From positions 1-64,000 of the forward strand of contig JANWIP010000014.1 of the NCBI GenBank assembly GCA_025449845.1: a stretch of DNA of 64,000 bases. The letters run 5' to 3'. A program made the translations under genes and the position numbers. The notes beneath the pieces were generated by a model, which searched no databases, was not told the origin of the DNA, and was given only the letters and a program-made list of their open reading frames with translations. Source of the DNA: Solirubrobacteraceae bacterium (GTDB taxonomy: Bacteria; Actinomycetota; Thermoleophilia; Solirubrobacterales; Solirubrobacteraceae). Positions within the stretch are counted from its first letter, which is position 1; every line of letters starts with the position of its first letter. Below are positions 1 to 9,841 of this stretch, in pieces.

Positions 1-392
<392 letters not shown>

Positions 393-455
393 GGCAAACC
401 GCAAACTCTGCCACGCGGGCGTAGTGGACCTTGAAATCCTCCTTTGGCAACACAC

Positions 456-477
456 CTGGGACCATCCCAGCTAAAAT
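456..477 (+). promoter_or_regulatory. Toxin-antitoxin promoter/operator
   Basis: An inverted repeat CTGGGA-CCA-TCCCAG (456-470) directly precedes a -10-like TAAAAT (472-477), which ends six bases before the antitoxin ATG at 484. The palindrome is a plausible autoregulatory operator, and the short distance implies a leaderless transcript. No well-spaced -35 box is apparent. Confidence 0.45.
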
Positions 478-483
478 TCCCCC

Positions 484-723
484 ATGACAACCAAGGAACG
501 CCTGCACAAGCTGGTGGACGAGTTGACTGACGGCGAAGCCGACTCGACACTGGAGTTCGCCGTCGCCCAGCGAGAGGATCCGCTGCTGCGCGCCGTCGCC
601 AACGCACCCAAGGACGACGAGCCGTTCACGGACGAGGACGAGGCCGCCGTCGCGGAGGGACGAGCGGACTTCGCCGCGGGGCGTACGGTCTCCCACGAGG
701 AGATGCTCCGCAGGTACGGATGA
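484..723 (+). CDS. Antitoxin of a RelE/ParE-type toxin-antitoxin pair
   Basis: A 79-residue acidic protein, read as the antitoxin because it directly precedes and overlaps a RelE-like toxin gene (ATG of the toxin inside GGATGA at 720-723). The N-terminal part (KERLHKLVDELTDGEADST) is helical and resembles short actinobacterial antitoxins of the type found before RelE genes. The C-terminal half is rich in Asp, Glu and Ala and is probably disordered until it binds the toxin. There is no Shine-Dalgarno sequence; a TAAAAT box six bases upstream suggests leaderless translation. The function rests mainly on the partner gene. Confidence 0.75.
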   Translation: MTTKERLHKLVDELTDGEADSTLEFAVAQREDPLLRAVANAPKDDEPFTDEDEAAVAEGRADFAAGRTVSHEEMLRRYG

Positions 724-998
724 GCGGGGGTGAGGAGGATGCCTGGACGCCGCACTACGCCCGCCGCGCGGAGAAGGACATCTCGCAACTCGACCGGCAG
801 GTGCGCCGGCGCGTGCTCCTCGCCATCGGCCGTTTGATCGCGGATCCTGACCACGCCGCCGGCGTGCGAAAGCTGACAGGCAGACCTGAGGCCCGCCTGC
901 GCGTAGGCGACTGGCGCGTGATCTTCGAGGCCGAACCCGAGAGCCACACGGTCATCGTCCACCGCGTGCTGCCCCGCGGCCGCGCCTACGACCGCTAG
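720..998 (+). CDS. RelE/ParE-family toxin
   Basis: A 92-residue basic protein with the RelE/ParE fold signature. The first half has RRAEKDISQLDRQVRRRV, the helical hairpin with its conserved L-x-R pattern. The second half has VRKLTGRPEARLRVGDWRVIFE, where the K-L and R-x-G-D-W-R-V residues are typical of the beta-sheet that carries the active or binding surface. RelE homologues cleave ribosome-bound mRNA, whereas ParE homologues poison gyrase; the sequence does not settle which applies. The gene overlaps the antitoxin by four bases (ATGA), so the two are translationally coupled. It ends five bases from the convergent regulator R1. Confidence 0.88.
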   Translation: MSGGEEDAWTPHYARRAEKDISQLDRQVRRRVLLAIGRLIADPDHAAGVRKLTGRPEARLRVGDWRVIFEAEPESHTVIVHRVLPRGRAYDR

Positions 999-1003
999 AA
1001 GGG

Positions 1004-2008
1004 TCAGCTCATCGACTGGGCGACCTGCTGCCCTCTGGGCGTCAGCACCCATGCATTCCGGGCGCCCTTGGCGTGCCCAGCACCGACGTTCTCGATCAGC
1101 CCGAGGTCTTCCAGGCGCGTGAACAGCTTCGAGGCCTGCCCCTGATCGACAATCCCCGCCGCATCCGCCAGCCTGCGGTTGCTGGCGCCGGGGTTGGCCG
1201 CGACGGCCGCCAGTGCGCGCAAGGTGCGGTACGTGAGGCGCATCTTCAGACCTTCCAGCGGGTCGCGGTGCTGGCGGGGTTTTGTTTGGAGGCGTGGGGT
1301 CGGTCTGTGCAGCTCCTTCTGTGCCGCCGCTGGACCGAGGTAGGGCAGCACGATCACGCCCATCAGCTCGCCCAACAAATCTGGCAGCGGACTGTTGCCG
1401 GAGCCGGCGGCAGCATGGCTGGCAGGGGCCAGAGCGACGCGTGCGTGGACCACGGCGAAGACCGCGCCGACGACGCCCTCCGCCGCGAGGGGCGGCAGCT
1501 GCTTGCCCCGGGTCTCCTGCTTGCCGGCATCCACCGCCGCGATCAGCGCGGCGAGCACGCGCGTGCGGTGCTCAAGCGCCAGCGGCCCCGCCCCTAGAGC
1601 CTCCACGATCACCAGTCTCGCCAGGCACGGCTCGGACTCCAGGAACTGCAGCAGCGTTGCGAGCCCCGCCCTGATCCGCTCGCGCCAGCCTGTCTTTGAG
1701 AGGGCGCGCTCCTGACCTTCATAGGCGGGCAGCACCGTCGCTGCCGCCTGTTCGATGGCCTGGTCAAACGCCGCCAGGAAGCAGGCCTCGCGGTCCTCGA
1801 ACAGCTCATAGAACGTGCGCCGCGAGACGCCCGCGCGCGCGACCACGTGCGCGACGCTGGCGTTCGCCGCCCCCCGCTCGGACGCGACGGCGGCCATCGC
1901 CGCCAGCAGCCGCTGGCGCTGGATCTCCGCGACGCGCGTGGAGGCCAAGGCCGGCTCGGAACCGGGACGCCTGCTGCGCGCCCCGGCCCCCGCATTGCGG
2001 GAGGGCAT
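1004..2008 (-). CDS. R1: TetR-family regulator with C-terminal winged helix (cassette 1)
   Basis: A 334-residue regulator with two DNA-binding regions. Residues about 25-75 form a TetR helix-turn-helix, with the recognition segment VVARAGVSRRTFYELF. The middle is an alpha-helical ligand/dimer domain. The last 80 residues form a MarR/PadR-like winged helix starting MRLTYRTLRAL and containing NPGASNRRLADAAG, DQGQASKL and RLEDLGLIEN. The same layout occurs in R2 and R3, so the fusion is conserved. It is the last gene of cassette 1, 25 nt after the stop of protein B1, with GGGAGG-type ribosome-binding bases in between. By position it probably controls the cassette; the ligand is unknown. It is convergent with the toxin at 720-998. 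Confidence 0.88.
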   Translation of the reverse strand: MPSRNAGAGARSRRPGSEPALASTRVAEIQRQRLLAAMAAVASERGAANASVAHVVARAGVSRRTFYELFEDREACFLAAFDQAIEQAAATVLPAYEGQERALSKTGWRERIRAGLATLLQFLESEPCLARLVIVEALGAGPLALEHRTRVLAALIAAVDAGKQETRGKQLPPLAAEGVVGAVFAVVHARVALAPASHAAAGSGNSPLPDLLGELMGVIVLPYLGPAAAQKELHRPTPRLQTKPRQHRDPLEGLKMRLTYRTLRALAAVAANPGASNRRLADAAGIVDQGQASKLFTRLEDLGLIENVGAGHAKGARNAWVLTPRGQQVAQSMS

Positions 2009-2033
2009 CGAGATTCCTCGCCTCCCGTCCCTA

Positions 2034-4861
2034 CTAGGGCCTCTTGCCGAGGCTGCCCTTCTTCGCCTTGGCCTTGTGGTGCCTCTTCTTCGCCTTGCTC
2101 TTGGTCCTGGCCTTGGGACAGCCGGTGACCTGGATCTTGGTGCTCTGCTTGATCTGGGCTCCGTTCTGCCCGGTGATTGTGGTGGGCATCGTCAGGCTCG
2201 TGCCGCACAGGTTCCCCTTGGCCTTCGCCGGCAGAACCGCGGCCAGGCCGGAGTGCGGCCCCTCGGGCAGGCTCAGCTCAAAGGAGCTGATCGGCGCGTC
2301 GGGGACGCTTGCGAACGTCGAGCTGGTGATGCTCTTCTTGATGTCGATGCTGCCGACGAGGTCGAGCGTGACGCCTTCGCCCTGGAGGATCACGACGAGA
2401 TCGGGGAACGAAGCGCCCCCGTGAGACACGAGGTACGCCGGACCGCTGAGCGGGCTCGCGAGCACCGGCGTCGTTGCCGTCCCAACCCCGATGTTCGAGC
2501 CCGCCGGGCACGACGCGGGGTTCGCCGCAAACGTCGCTTCGGGACACGCCTGCTGGATCGTGGAGAGCCGCGAAGGCAGCGCCTTGGGCAATGTCACCGC
2601 GACGCGGCGGATGTTCGCCTGGGTCCCACCCGGGTAACCGACCTTCACATCGAGGCTGGCCCCGTTCTTCTTGCTCGTGCCCGCCTGCGTCGAGACGGTG
2701 AACGACGGCTTGAACGCCAGCGCCGCGCAGTTGGCGGCCTGGAAGTGACTCGACACGCCCGCGCTCGCCCCCTGCGTGCTCGTGAGCGTCCCACCCACAC
2801 CCAGCGCTTCGCAGTCGGTGGGGTTGAACATGAACCCGGAGCGGTCGATCGTGACGTTCACGCTCTTCAGCAGCAGCGGTACGCCCTGCAGGATCGTGGG
2901 CAGCGGATCGCTCGTGACGGTGATCTGCGCTGTGTGCGGATCGACGCTGACCGCCGCACGCACCACGACCGTCCCGAGATTGAACGGCCCCGCGATCGCC
3001 GGCACGACGATGCTCAGCCCGAACGGAGCGCCCTTGTAGGGGCCGGTGAGGAACACCTGCCCGCCGACGCTCACCGGATCGGGTCCCGCGCCGCCAGAGG
3101 CGGTCGTGTGTCCGATCAGACTCCCGGCCCCACACGTCCCCTGACTGGCCTGCGGTTCCCCACACCGTTCCACGCTCTTGAGAATACCCAACAGTCCCGG
3201 CGGCGTCTTGACAGTCACCGCGCCCAGCCTCTGATCCTGGTCGGTGCGCGAGAACGTGACGCTGAACGGGCTGAACGCGCCCGCCTGCGGGTTGACCGTC
3301 CCCGCCGTGAACGCCGGGCTGAACTGCGGAGCATGGCACCCCGAGCCCACTTCAAACGTGCTCGACGGTTCTGCCGCCGGCTCCCCGCTCCACGGTGTCA
3401 GCTGCGACGTCGTGGTGTAGGAACCACACGCATCGGGGTTCACGAGCGCAGCCCGCTGCCCGCCAAAGAAGTCGAGCTTCAGATCCGTGAACGGCAGCTG
3501 CGGGTTGTCATCGAACGTCGTCGTCAACTGCCCCGTCACCGGGTCGGGCAGGACATGCCCCGCGAGCTTCACGACGACTCCCGTTTCGGGGTCGGCGACC
3601 GCGACGTAGATCGCCAGCAGCGAGTTGAACGGGTTGTTGCCCTGTTCGGCGACGTACACACTGCCGTCCAGAGGATGACCGAGGATCGGTGTATCCACCT
3701 CGACGCTCCCGACCTTCGCCGCGTCGGGGCATGTCGCCGGTTCTGGGCTCGACAGCGCGATCTGCGCCGGGCTGCACGCCGCCAGACCGTTCGCGACAGC
3801 CGGGTTGACACTCATACCCGCCGGGAGCGTCACGACGGCGTCCTTCAGGTCGGCCTCGGCGAGACCTTCAGGCTCACGTAGCCCCGCGGGCGGAACATGC
3901 AGATCCACCTGCACCCCCGTCGGGGAGTCCGCGACCGTCGAGGTCGGCGTCACGCCGATCGACGGGCTGAAATCAAGCCGGCCGCACCCTTCGAACCCAA
4001 CCGGGCTGTTCGCCTTGTCATGCGTGAGGAAACTCGCGGACAGGGGGTTCTCAGGTTCAGCCCAGGAGTCGACGCTCAACCGCGTTTCCTGTGGCCCGGC
4101 ACACGACGTCGGCAAGGTCAAGAACGGCAGCGGCGACTCGTTCGTCGCTGCACCACCGCCAGAGCATTCACCCGGTCGACGACATTGCGCACCACGTTCC
4201 GCGTCGTGGCTCGCTTCACCCGGGACACCCCACAACGTCAACGTGCTTTCAATGATCGGGAAGGCCGAGAGGACATCCGACAGCGATGCCGTCAAACCGT
4301 AGTCCCCGCCCGTACGCACGTGGGTATCGACGTAAATCGGGAAGATCGCAAAGAACGCGCCGAACCGCGCCGGCTCACCAGGCGCTGGCTCCATGTTGTA
4401 CAAAGGGACGGTGAGTGGGCCGCCGAGAGCGACCGCGTTGACCCTCAGCTGCCCGATCTGAGTCGCCAGCGGACAAGAGCCACTGCCCCCCCCCCGCCGG
4501 GCTTCAACAGCTGCGTGTTGCTGCACCGCGGTACCGCCGTCGGATCGCCGACGAGACCCGCGGGAACTTCCACACGAACGTCCTTCACATTGCCATCCGG
4601 AGCCTGTTCGCCAAAATGGTTGGTCAGTGTGTTGAACGCGATCCGCGTCGTGTACGCATACGGGTGCGAGCCGGCCTGCGTATCGGGTGAGCCGTCCTGG
4701 TTTGTGATCGAGCCGTCGAACCCGCTGATGCCGAAGCTCGCCATCGCGCCCGCCGGCGTCAACGCCGCGAGCGCGATGCACCCGACGAGCGCCAACAGCG
4801 CGGCGCGCCTGGATGCGAACCCTGCCAGCGATCGCGTGTGCCTGTGGATACGTGCGCGCAT
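2034..4861 (-). CDS. B1: secreted Cys-Pro repeat protein, frameshifted at a G10 tract (cassette 1)
   Basis: The reading frame starts at ATG 4861, whose A is the last base of the A1 stop codon (TGATG). It encodes a signal peptide (RRAALLALVGCIALAAL) and the family motif DTQAGSHPYAYTT, then breaks at ten G (4486-4495 on this strand). The downstream frame, which resumes GSGSCPLATQIG, continues without a stop to 2034. With eleven G the protein would be 942 residues; as sequenced, it stops after 139. The body carries repeated modules of the form C-P-(D/A)-A-S/K-x-V-G followed by a beta-rich segment with NPFNSLLAIYV or APFGLSIVV. The tail is almost all Lys/Arg/His/Ala. B1 is very similar to B3 but lacks its N-terminal DUF11-like domain. 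No enzymatic motif is visible, so the role is unknown; a surface or matrix protein is inferred. Confidence 0.8.
4486..4495. repeat. Homopolymer tract (10 C on plus / 10 G in B1 mRNA)
   Basis: Ten C in a row inside B1. The upstream frame (LLKPGGGG) and the downstream frame (GGGSGSCPLATQIG) are both clearly coding, but they differ by one base across this run. One extra base, or two fewer, joins them. The length and position near the start of a secreted protein are those of a contingency (phase-variable) tract; a base-calling error in the run would look identical. Confidence 0.85.
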
Positions 4862-7839
4862 CACTTGCTCCCCCTTGCCGACTTGGTTGACTTTCCAGCC
4901 TTCACAGCGCCATACAGCCGGTGCGCTCGTGCCACGCACGATCCCCGCTGTCGTCTGGGCCTGTGCCGGCACACCCGCAGCGCCGCCGCTAGCTTCTGTG
5001 CACGCGTCAACTTCCGGTGCCGCGCCGACGTGGAGGCGACGGACGGGGCGGGTACAGGCGTCAGATTCGCCACGCCAGCCAGGCTGTTCGAGCCGAGCGT
5101 CGCTCCGCCTGGCTGTGGGGCGGGCGGGGCCTTGCACGCTTCGCCGACGCACCCCGGCGGCGGCGCGTTGAACGGGAAACCGCCACCGACCCGGGCGTCG
5201 TAGATATCGAACTGCTGGTCGGCGTCCTGTCCCACGAGCTGTGAGAGTGTCGTGAAGAACACGTCGCTCCCGTCCGCGCTCGCATCGAGGAACGTCGATT
5301 CAGAGCCGCTCGTGCCAGAGGACACCAGGTACACCGTGCCACCCTCGTACTCGTACACATCCTGCTGGCCATTCCCATCGCCCGGTACGAGCGCGTCCAC
5401 ACTGTCAAAGAACAGGCGAGAACCATCCGCCGATAGGCTCCGCGGCAGATATACGAAGCTATACGGTAGATAACCCCCTTCCGAGGGTCCCTCGATCGGC
5501 GTCAGGTGCGACGGGCCGAGCGGGCGCGCGCCACTCGGGTTGCACGACACGCACGCGAGCGAGCCCGCGACCGCGTCATACATGTACACCTCGCTGCAGC
5601 GTGGGTCACCGGTCGGTTCGCCGAGCGTGCCGGCGCTTTCCAGCCTGCGGCCGCAGCTTTCCGCGCCACTGCCGATCCTGTTGTCATAGCCCGTCGCGCT
5701 CGCCGTCGTTTCAAACGCCAGCTTTGTGCCGTCCTGCGTGACCCGCGCGGTCGTCGCGTGGAAAGACCATTCGTAGTACCGGCCGGTGCCGGCGATGGGC
5801 CCGATGAATTTCGTCACCCCGCCGTGCTCGACATACAGGTTGCACTGACCCATTTCCGCCGATGTGTATCCAAACTGGCAGTTGCCCGGGCTCGCGCCGC
5901 TCGCCAGTACGCCGTTCGCGACGAAATACACATACGAGCCGTCCGTGCTCGCCCCGAGCACCGCCTGCACATCGGCGCCCAGCGGGTCGCCGTTGTGATC
6001 GACCGTCAAATCGCTCAACACACCCGTCGCGACATCGAACCGATAGAGATCGCTTCCCGTCAGCACCAAATTGCGTTCTTGTCCGAAGCCTTCACAGCTT
6101 TCGTTCGATTCCGACGCGTTCGCGGTCGAATCGTTCGTCAACTGCTCACAGCTCGTGAAGAACGCCTGAGAGCCGTCCGCGCTCGCCGGCCAATACGTGG
6201 GCAACCGCGGGCCCTGGGGGTCCGTCCCACCCGGGCCGGACCCATTCGTCTTCTGCGACGCGGAATACTCGACCGTCGTCGCGCCATTCTCACGCACGTA
6301 CAACTGGCTCGCGCCCGAGTTTCCGGTCCTGAAGAACACCCGCGAACCATCGGGCGACACCGCGTGCACCCAACCATCATGCACCGTTTGGCTGCCTTCG
6401 CCGCCGCCGAGTATCGCGCCTTCTTCCGGCGCGCTGCACGGCGCGGCACCGGCGCCGCAACGAGTCGCGGGCGCCACCGGAACCTGACCGACAAGCGTGA
6501 CCGCGCCGCCGGCCCACTGGAAGAGGTTGCCCGTATTCGGAAACTTTTCACCTCCGCTGGCGAGCGCTTCCGGCGTGAGCTGCGCTCCCTCGCCAAACAA
6601 AACCTTGCTGAAATCGGCAGACGCGCCCTCGTACATCGCGGGCGCTTCCGGCGTCAGGCCCGCGGGCGTGACGTCCATCAACTGATAGCCGCCGCTCACG
6701 TCGTCGCGCAGAAACAGATTCGCGTGGTTCGCCGGCTCACCGGGAACGAGCGGCGGCGAATCCTGTCCCAGGCGCAGGCCGGCTCCCCTGGCTCCCCCGC
6801 CATCCATCAACGCCGCCTTCGACAGATCCGGCGAATACGCGTCCACAACCGGGCCCGTGCCAGCCACCTGGACCGGCGCCTGCGACGGAAGAATGCCGTG
6901 CGAGGACCAACCGTCCCCACCGCGCGCAGCCAGATAGGTGTCAAAGCCACCCCCCAGCGCACCCGGGAACGGGGCGAACGACCTAAAGGCGAACCCATCG
7001 CCGCTCGCCGCCGCCTGAAAGCCGAGATAGCCCGTTCCTTCGGCGGGCAGCGTCCCGTCCACCTTGTTCGCCGGCGTAACGAGCTCGTAGCCGCGGTCAT
7101 CGGGCAGTCCTGAAGTGCCAGCGGATGACTGTGATGTGAACGTGCGATCAGGGCCGTCGATCCCGCCGGGCGCTGCCGAGTTGGCAGCGACGACTCGGTA
7201 GTGATAGGCGGTTCCGGGCTGCAGCCCCTGGATATGCCCGTTCACACGGTGAGCCGCTTCGGCGGCACCGATTAGTGTCGACTCAGGGGTGCTCTGGCCA
7301 TACGCGGTCGTCGTGCCATATTCGAAGCGATAGGTGCTCGACGCGGCACCCGGGACGATCACCGCATCGAGCGTTGCGCCTTCGGCGGATACGCCCGTCG
7401 CGAACGTTTCACTCACCGCCGGCGCGACCGCCTGGGTAGTAAACGACACCGGCTGCCCGATCGCAGTTTCTTCGGCGGCGTTGCGCTCGAACACACAAAA
7501 CGTGTACTGCGTCCCCGGCGCGAGGCCGCTGACCGCCACCGACACGTGTTCTTCCTTGAGACCAAGCGCCACACCAGCCGGTTCGGGCGCGACACTGCCT
7601 TCGGTGCATTCGCTGGCCGAGGCCTTATAGAAGAACTCGTATTCCCCCGCTTCACCCGCGGCGTTCGGGTTCAGGACGCCTTCGAGCGTCGCGGTGCTCG
7701 CCGTGACCGACGCGGCGGGGTTGACAGTCACCGGTTCTTCCGGCGTCGCCGCCAGAGCCGAAGCGCTCAAGGCAAGCCCCGCGACCATCGCGCACGCCAC
7801 CAGCAGACCAGCTACGAAGACTCCCCCGAAGGCTCTCAT
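4861..7839 (-). CDS. A1: secreted FN3 and beta-propeller protein (cassette 1)
   Basis: A 992-residue protein. The ATG at 7839 was chosen over one 14 codons upstream because it follows a strong GAGGAGGGG ribosome-binding site and opens a signal peptide (MRAFGGVFVAGLLVAC, then cleavage near ALA-AT). Two fibronectin-III-like units follow (to about residue 230), marked by GTQYTFCVFERN and GTAYHYRVVAANS. Next come the family motif DDRGYELVTPANK and a long WD40/TolB-like propeller with repeated DGS-x-(V/L)-(F/Y)-F blades, such as SADGSRLFFDSVDALVPGD. The tail is basic with a Cys pair (ALRVCRHRPRRQRGSC, then AHRLYG). No catalytic motif is visible. The stop codon overlaps the B1 start by one base. 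A role at the cell surface is inferred. Confidence 0.85.
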   Translation of the reverse strand: MRAFGGVFVAGLLVACAMVAGLALSASALAATPEEPVTVNPAASVTASTATLEGVLNPNAAGEAGEYEFFYKASASECTEGSVAPEPAGVALGLKEEHVSVAVSGLAPGTQYTFCVFERNAAEETAIGQPVSFTTQAVAPAVSETFATGVSAEGATLDAVIVPGAASSTYRFEYGTTTAYGQSTPESTLIGAAEAAHRVNGHIQGLQPGTAYHYRVVAANSAAPGGIDGPDRTFTSQSSAGTSGLPDDRGYELVTPANKVDGTLPAEGTGYLGFQAAASGDGFAFRSFAPFPGALGGGFDTYLAARGGDGWSSHGILPSQAPVQVAGTGPVVDAYSPDLSKAALMDGGGARGAGLRLGQDSPPLVPGEPANHANLFLRDDVSGGYQLMDVTPAGLTPEAPAMYEGASADFSKVLFGEGAQLTPEALASGGEKFPNTGNLFQWAGGAVTLVGQVPVAPATRCGAGAAPCSAPEEGAILGGGEGSQTVHDGWVHAVSPDGSRVFFRTGNSGASQLYVRENGATTVEYSASQKTNGSGPGGTDPQGPRLPTYWPASADGSQAFFTSCEQLTNDSTANASESNESCEGFGQERNLVLTGSDLYRFDVATGVLSDLTVDHNGDPLGADVQAVLGASTDGSYVYFVANGVLASGASPGNCQFGYTSAEMGQCNLYVEHGGVTKFIGPIAGTGRYYEWSFHATTARVTQDGTKLAFETTASATGYDNRIGSGAESCGRRLESAGTLGEPTGDPRCSEVYMYDAVAGSLACVSCNPSGARPLGPSHLTPIEGPSEGGYLPYSFVYLPRSLSADGSRLFFDSVDALVPGDGNGQQDVYEYEGGTVYLVSSGTSGSESTFLDASADGSDVFFTTLSQLVGQDADQQFDIYDARVGGGFPFNAPPPGCVGEACKAPPAPQPGGATLGSNSLAGVANLTPVPAPSVASTSARHRKLTRAQKLAAALRVCRHRPRRQRGSCVARAHRLYGAVKAGKSTKSARGSK

Positions 7840-7965
7840 CCCAACAACCCCTCCTCTTTCCCAAAGACACAGCGGACACATACGCCGGTGCTCTCACTGC
7901 CGGACGATCACCCGACGGCAGGACAGCTCAGGCCAAGACCATCTTCAAAGAACAAACGCTCGCGT

Positions 7966-7995
7966 ACTCTAAACATAAACGTGGGCCAATGTCAA
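7966..7995 (-). promoter_or_regulatory. Promoter of cassette 1
   Basis: Minus-strand TTGACA (7995-7990) and TAGAGT (7971-7966) are 18 nt apart. The predicted 5' leader to A1 at 7839 is about 120 nt and holds an imperfect inverted repeat CTGCCG/CGGCAG (about 7897-7921). Unlike cassettes 2 and 3, it has no AG repeat and no GATGC hairpin. The remainder of 7996-8125, up to the desaturase start, shows nothing recognisable. Confidence 0.6.
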
Positions 7996-8125
7996 GGGGG
8001 GTTAGGCTTGGCACGACCGTGAATGCGTGCAAATGCCATGTCTTCACAGTGGCCCTGAGCCGCATCCAGCCATCGCCTCCCAGGCGACCACCATCGGGTA
8101 CCGCCGCTACCCTTGGGCTACACGC

Positions 8126-9034
8126 ATGACCCGCCTGGAGCGCAACGCCAACGTCGCCGCCGTGGTCCTGCCATTTCTCGGCCTGATCGTCGGCGCGGTA
8201 CTGCTGTGGAACCGCCTGCTCGGCCCCCTGGACCTGGCGATCTTCGCGGTGCTCTATCTGCTGACGGCAATCGGCATCACGGTCGGCTTCCACCGCCTGC
8301 TCACCCACCGCGCGTTTGAGACGCACGCCTGGCTGCGCTACACGCTCGCGGTGCTCGGCTCGGCCGCCCTGCAAGGCTCGGTGATCGACTGGGTCGCCGA
8401 CCACCGCAAGCACCACACGTTCACCGACGAGGAGGGCGACCCGCACAGCCCGCACACCGAGCACGGCTCGGGCGTGTCAGGGATGCTGCACGGCCTGTGG
8501 CACGCGCACGTGGGCTGGCTGTTCAGCGTGCACGGCCAGGCCTCCTCGCGCCGCTTCGCGCGCGACCTGGTCGAGGACCCAACGATGCGCCGCATCAACC
8601 GCTCCTTCCCCTGGATCGCCCTGGGGAGCCTGGCGCTGCCCGCGCTGCTCGGCTTCGTGCTCAGCGGCGGCTCCTGGCTCGCCGCGCTCACCGCATACAT
8701 CTGGGCGGGCCTCGTGCGGATCTTCCTCGTGCACCACGTGACGTGGTCGATCAACTCGATCTGCCACTTCTTCGGCAGCCGCCGCTTCCCGATCGAGGAC
8801 AAATCGACCAACGTCTTCTGGCTCGCCCTTCCCTCGCTCGGCGAGGCCTGGCACCACAACCACCACGCCTTCCCGCGCAGCGCCTTCCACGGCTTGCGCT
8901 GGTATGAGCTCGATCCCTCGGGCTGGCTGATCCTGGGGATGGCCAAGGTCGGCCTCGCCTGGGACGTGGTGCGCGTCACGCCGGAGCGCGAAGCGGCGAA
9001 GCTGGCGGGCGAGCAGGCAAAGCTGGCCGCGTAG
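8126..9034 (+). CDS. Acyl-CoA/acyl-lipid delta-9-type fatty acid desaturase
   Basis: A 302-residue membrane di-iron desaturase that introduces a cis double bond into a fatty acyl chain, using O2 and an electron donor. The three histidine boxes are complete: HRLLTHR near residue 56, HRKHH near 94, and EAWHHNHHAF near 248. Four hydrophobic helices flank them, beginning VAAVVLPFLGLIVGAVLLW. The ATG at 8126 was chosen because the preceding 33 codons (from 8027) are not hydrophobic or family-like. No redox domain is fused, so a separate ferredoxin or reductase must supply electrons. It is divergent from cassette 1 and stands alone. Confidence 0.92.
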   Translation: MTRLERNANVAAVVLPFLGLIVGAVLLWNRLLGPLDLAIFAVLYLLTAIGITVGFHRLLTHRAFETHAWLRYTLAVLGSAALQGSVIDWVADHRKHHTFTDEEGDPHSPHTEHGSGVSGMLHGLWHAHVGWLFSVHGQASSRRFARDLVEDPTMRRINRSFPWIALGSLALPALLGFVLSGGSWLAALTAYIWAGLVRIFLVHHVTWSINSICHFFGSRRFPIEDKSTNVFWLALPSLGEAWHHNHHAFPRSAFHGLRWYELDPSGWLILGMAKVGLAWDVVRVTPEREAAKLAGEQAKLAA

Positions 9035-9066
9035 CTGCCGCGGGGCCGAGCGTTACCCGGCACCTC

Positions 9067-9483
9067 TCAACCCGCGTCGGCGGGCGCCGGACCCAAAGCG
9101 ATCACCTGCAGCAGGTTCGTGAGCGCGGCGAAGTCCGCGGCGTTGCAGGTGTAGAGCGGGAGTTCGTTTGCGAGGGCGGTGGCGGCGATCAAGAGGTCCA
9201 GAGCACGTCGACCGCGCGCCTTGCGTCCCGCGGCGACCTCGGCCGCGTAGACATGTCCGTAGGCACGGGCGGCGGCAGTGTCGAAGGGAAGCGGCTCGAA
9301 TGCGGCCTCGACCAGCTGTACGCGCTCCTGCCGGCGGGCGCGCTCCAATGGATCGGAGGTGGCCTGGGGTCCGGCGACCAGCTCCGCGAGAGTCACCGAG
9401 CTTACGGCGGGCTCGTCCGGCAGCAGCTCTGGCGCAATGCTCTGCAGCGCTACGACAACCGAAGTGTCGAGCAGCCCCCGCAC
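9067..9483 (-). CDS. VapC-type PIN-domain toxin
   Basis: A 138-residue PIN-domain RNase. The N-terminal RGLLDTSVVVAL carries the first catalytic Asp, SSVTLAELVAG the conserved Glu, ALDLLIAATALAN the central Asp region, and LYTCNAADFAAL the C-terminal acidic residue. These four acidic positions bind Mg2+ in PIN nucleases. The start is GTG at 9483, which follows GAGGAG closely; longer readings run back through the antitoxin gene. It lies 13 bases after the antitoxin stop and is cotranscribed with it. Its targets are probably tRNA or rRNA, as for other VapC proteins, but this is not determined by the sequence. Confidence 0.9.
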   Translation of the reverse strand: MRGLLDTSVVVALQSIAPELLPDEPAVSSVTLAELVAGPQATSDPLERARRQERVQLVEAAFEPLPFDTAAARAYGHVYAAEVAAGRKARGRRALDLLIAATALANELPLYTCNAADFAALTNLLQVIALGPAPADAG

Positions 9484-9496
9484 ACGGCCGGCCTCC

Positions 9497-9751
9497 TCAG
9501 GCACGCGGCGTTGGGTCCTGATCGACCCACCGGTCGACGTCGGCCCTGAACCGCTCAAAGTCGATATGGCTCGCTCCGGCGAACATGCCCACGACCACAT
9601 CCCTGGGCACGAACTGCCGTCGGCGGATCGGGCGCAGCTCCCCCACCGGCACCCCGTTACGAGTGACCAGGAAAGATTCGCCGCGATCCAGCTCCCGCAT
9701 GATCTCGCCGCTCTCGTTGCGTAACTGTCGCTGTGTGATCTCGCGCGCCAT
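9497..9751 (-). CDS. Phd/YefM-type antitoxin
   Basis: An 84-residue antitoxin of the Phd/YefM family. The N-terminal part, REITQRQLRNESGEIMREL, is the winged DNA-binding half, followed by FLVTRNGVPVGELRPI, which is characteristic of the fold. The C-terminal part (FERFRADVDRWVDQD) is the toxin-neutralising tail. It lies immediately upstream of the PIN toxin. Phd proteins usually repress their own operon and are relieved by the toxin in a ratio-dependent way. The ATG at 9751 is the only start that leaves the family N-terminus intact. Confidence 0.92.
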   Translation of the reverse strand: MAREITQRQLRNESGEIMRELDRGESFLVTRNGVPVGELRPIRRRQFVPRDVVVGMFAGASHIDFERFRADVDRWVDQDPTPRA

Positions 9752-9841
9752 GAGGAAAGCGTAGCACGCGTGCGACGCCCGATCGGCAAAGGTCGCTGCA
9801 TAGCTACACCTAAGCGGTCCTCGCGCCGCTACCGTCTGTGT

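Noticed and set aside
1815-3881. 688-codon open frame on the plus strand opposite B1
   Set aside because: Arg-rich translation with no domain, lying fully antisense to a well-supported B protein; long antisense frames are expected in GC-rich DNA.
2034-4861. B1 as a dead pseudogene
   Set aside because: Only one interruption, located in a ten-base homopolymer; the remaining 2.4 kb is fully open and closely like B3. Phase variation or sequence error is more likely.
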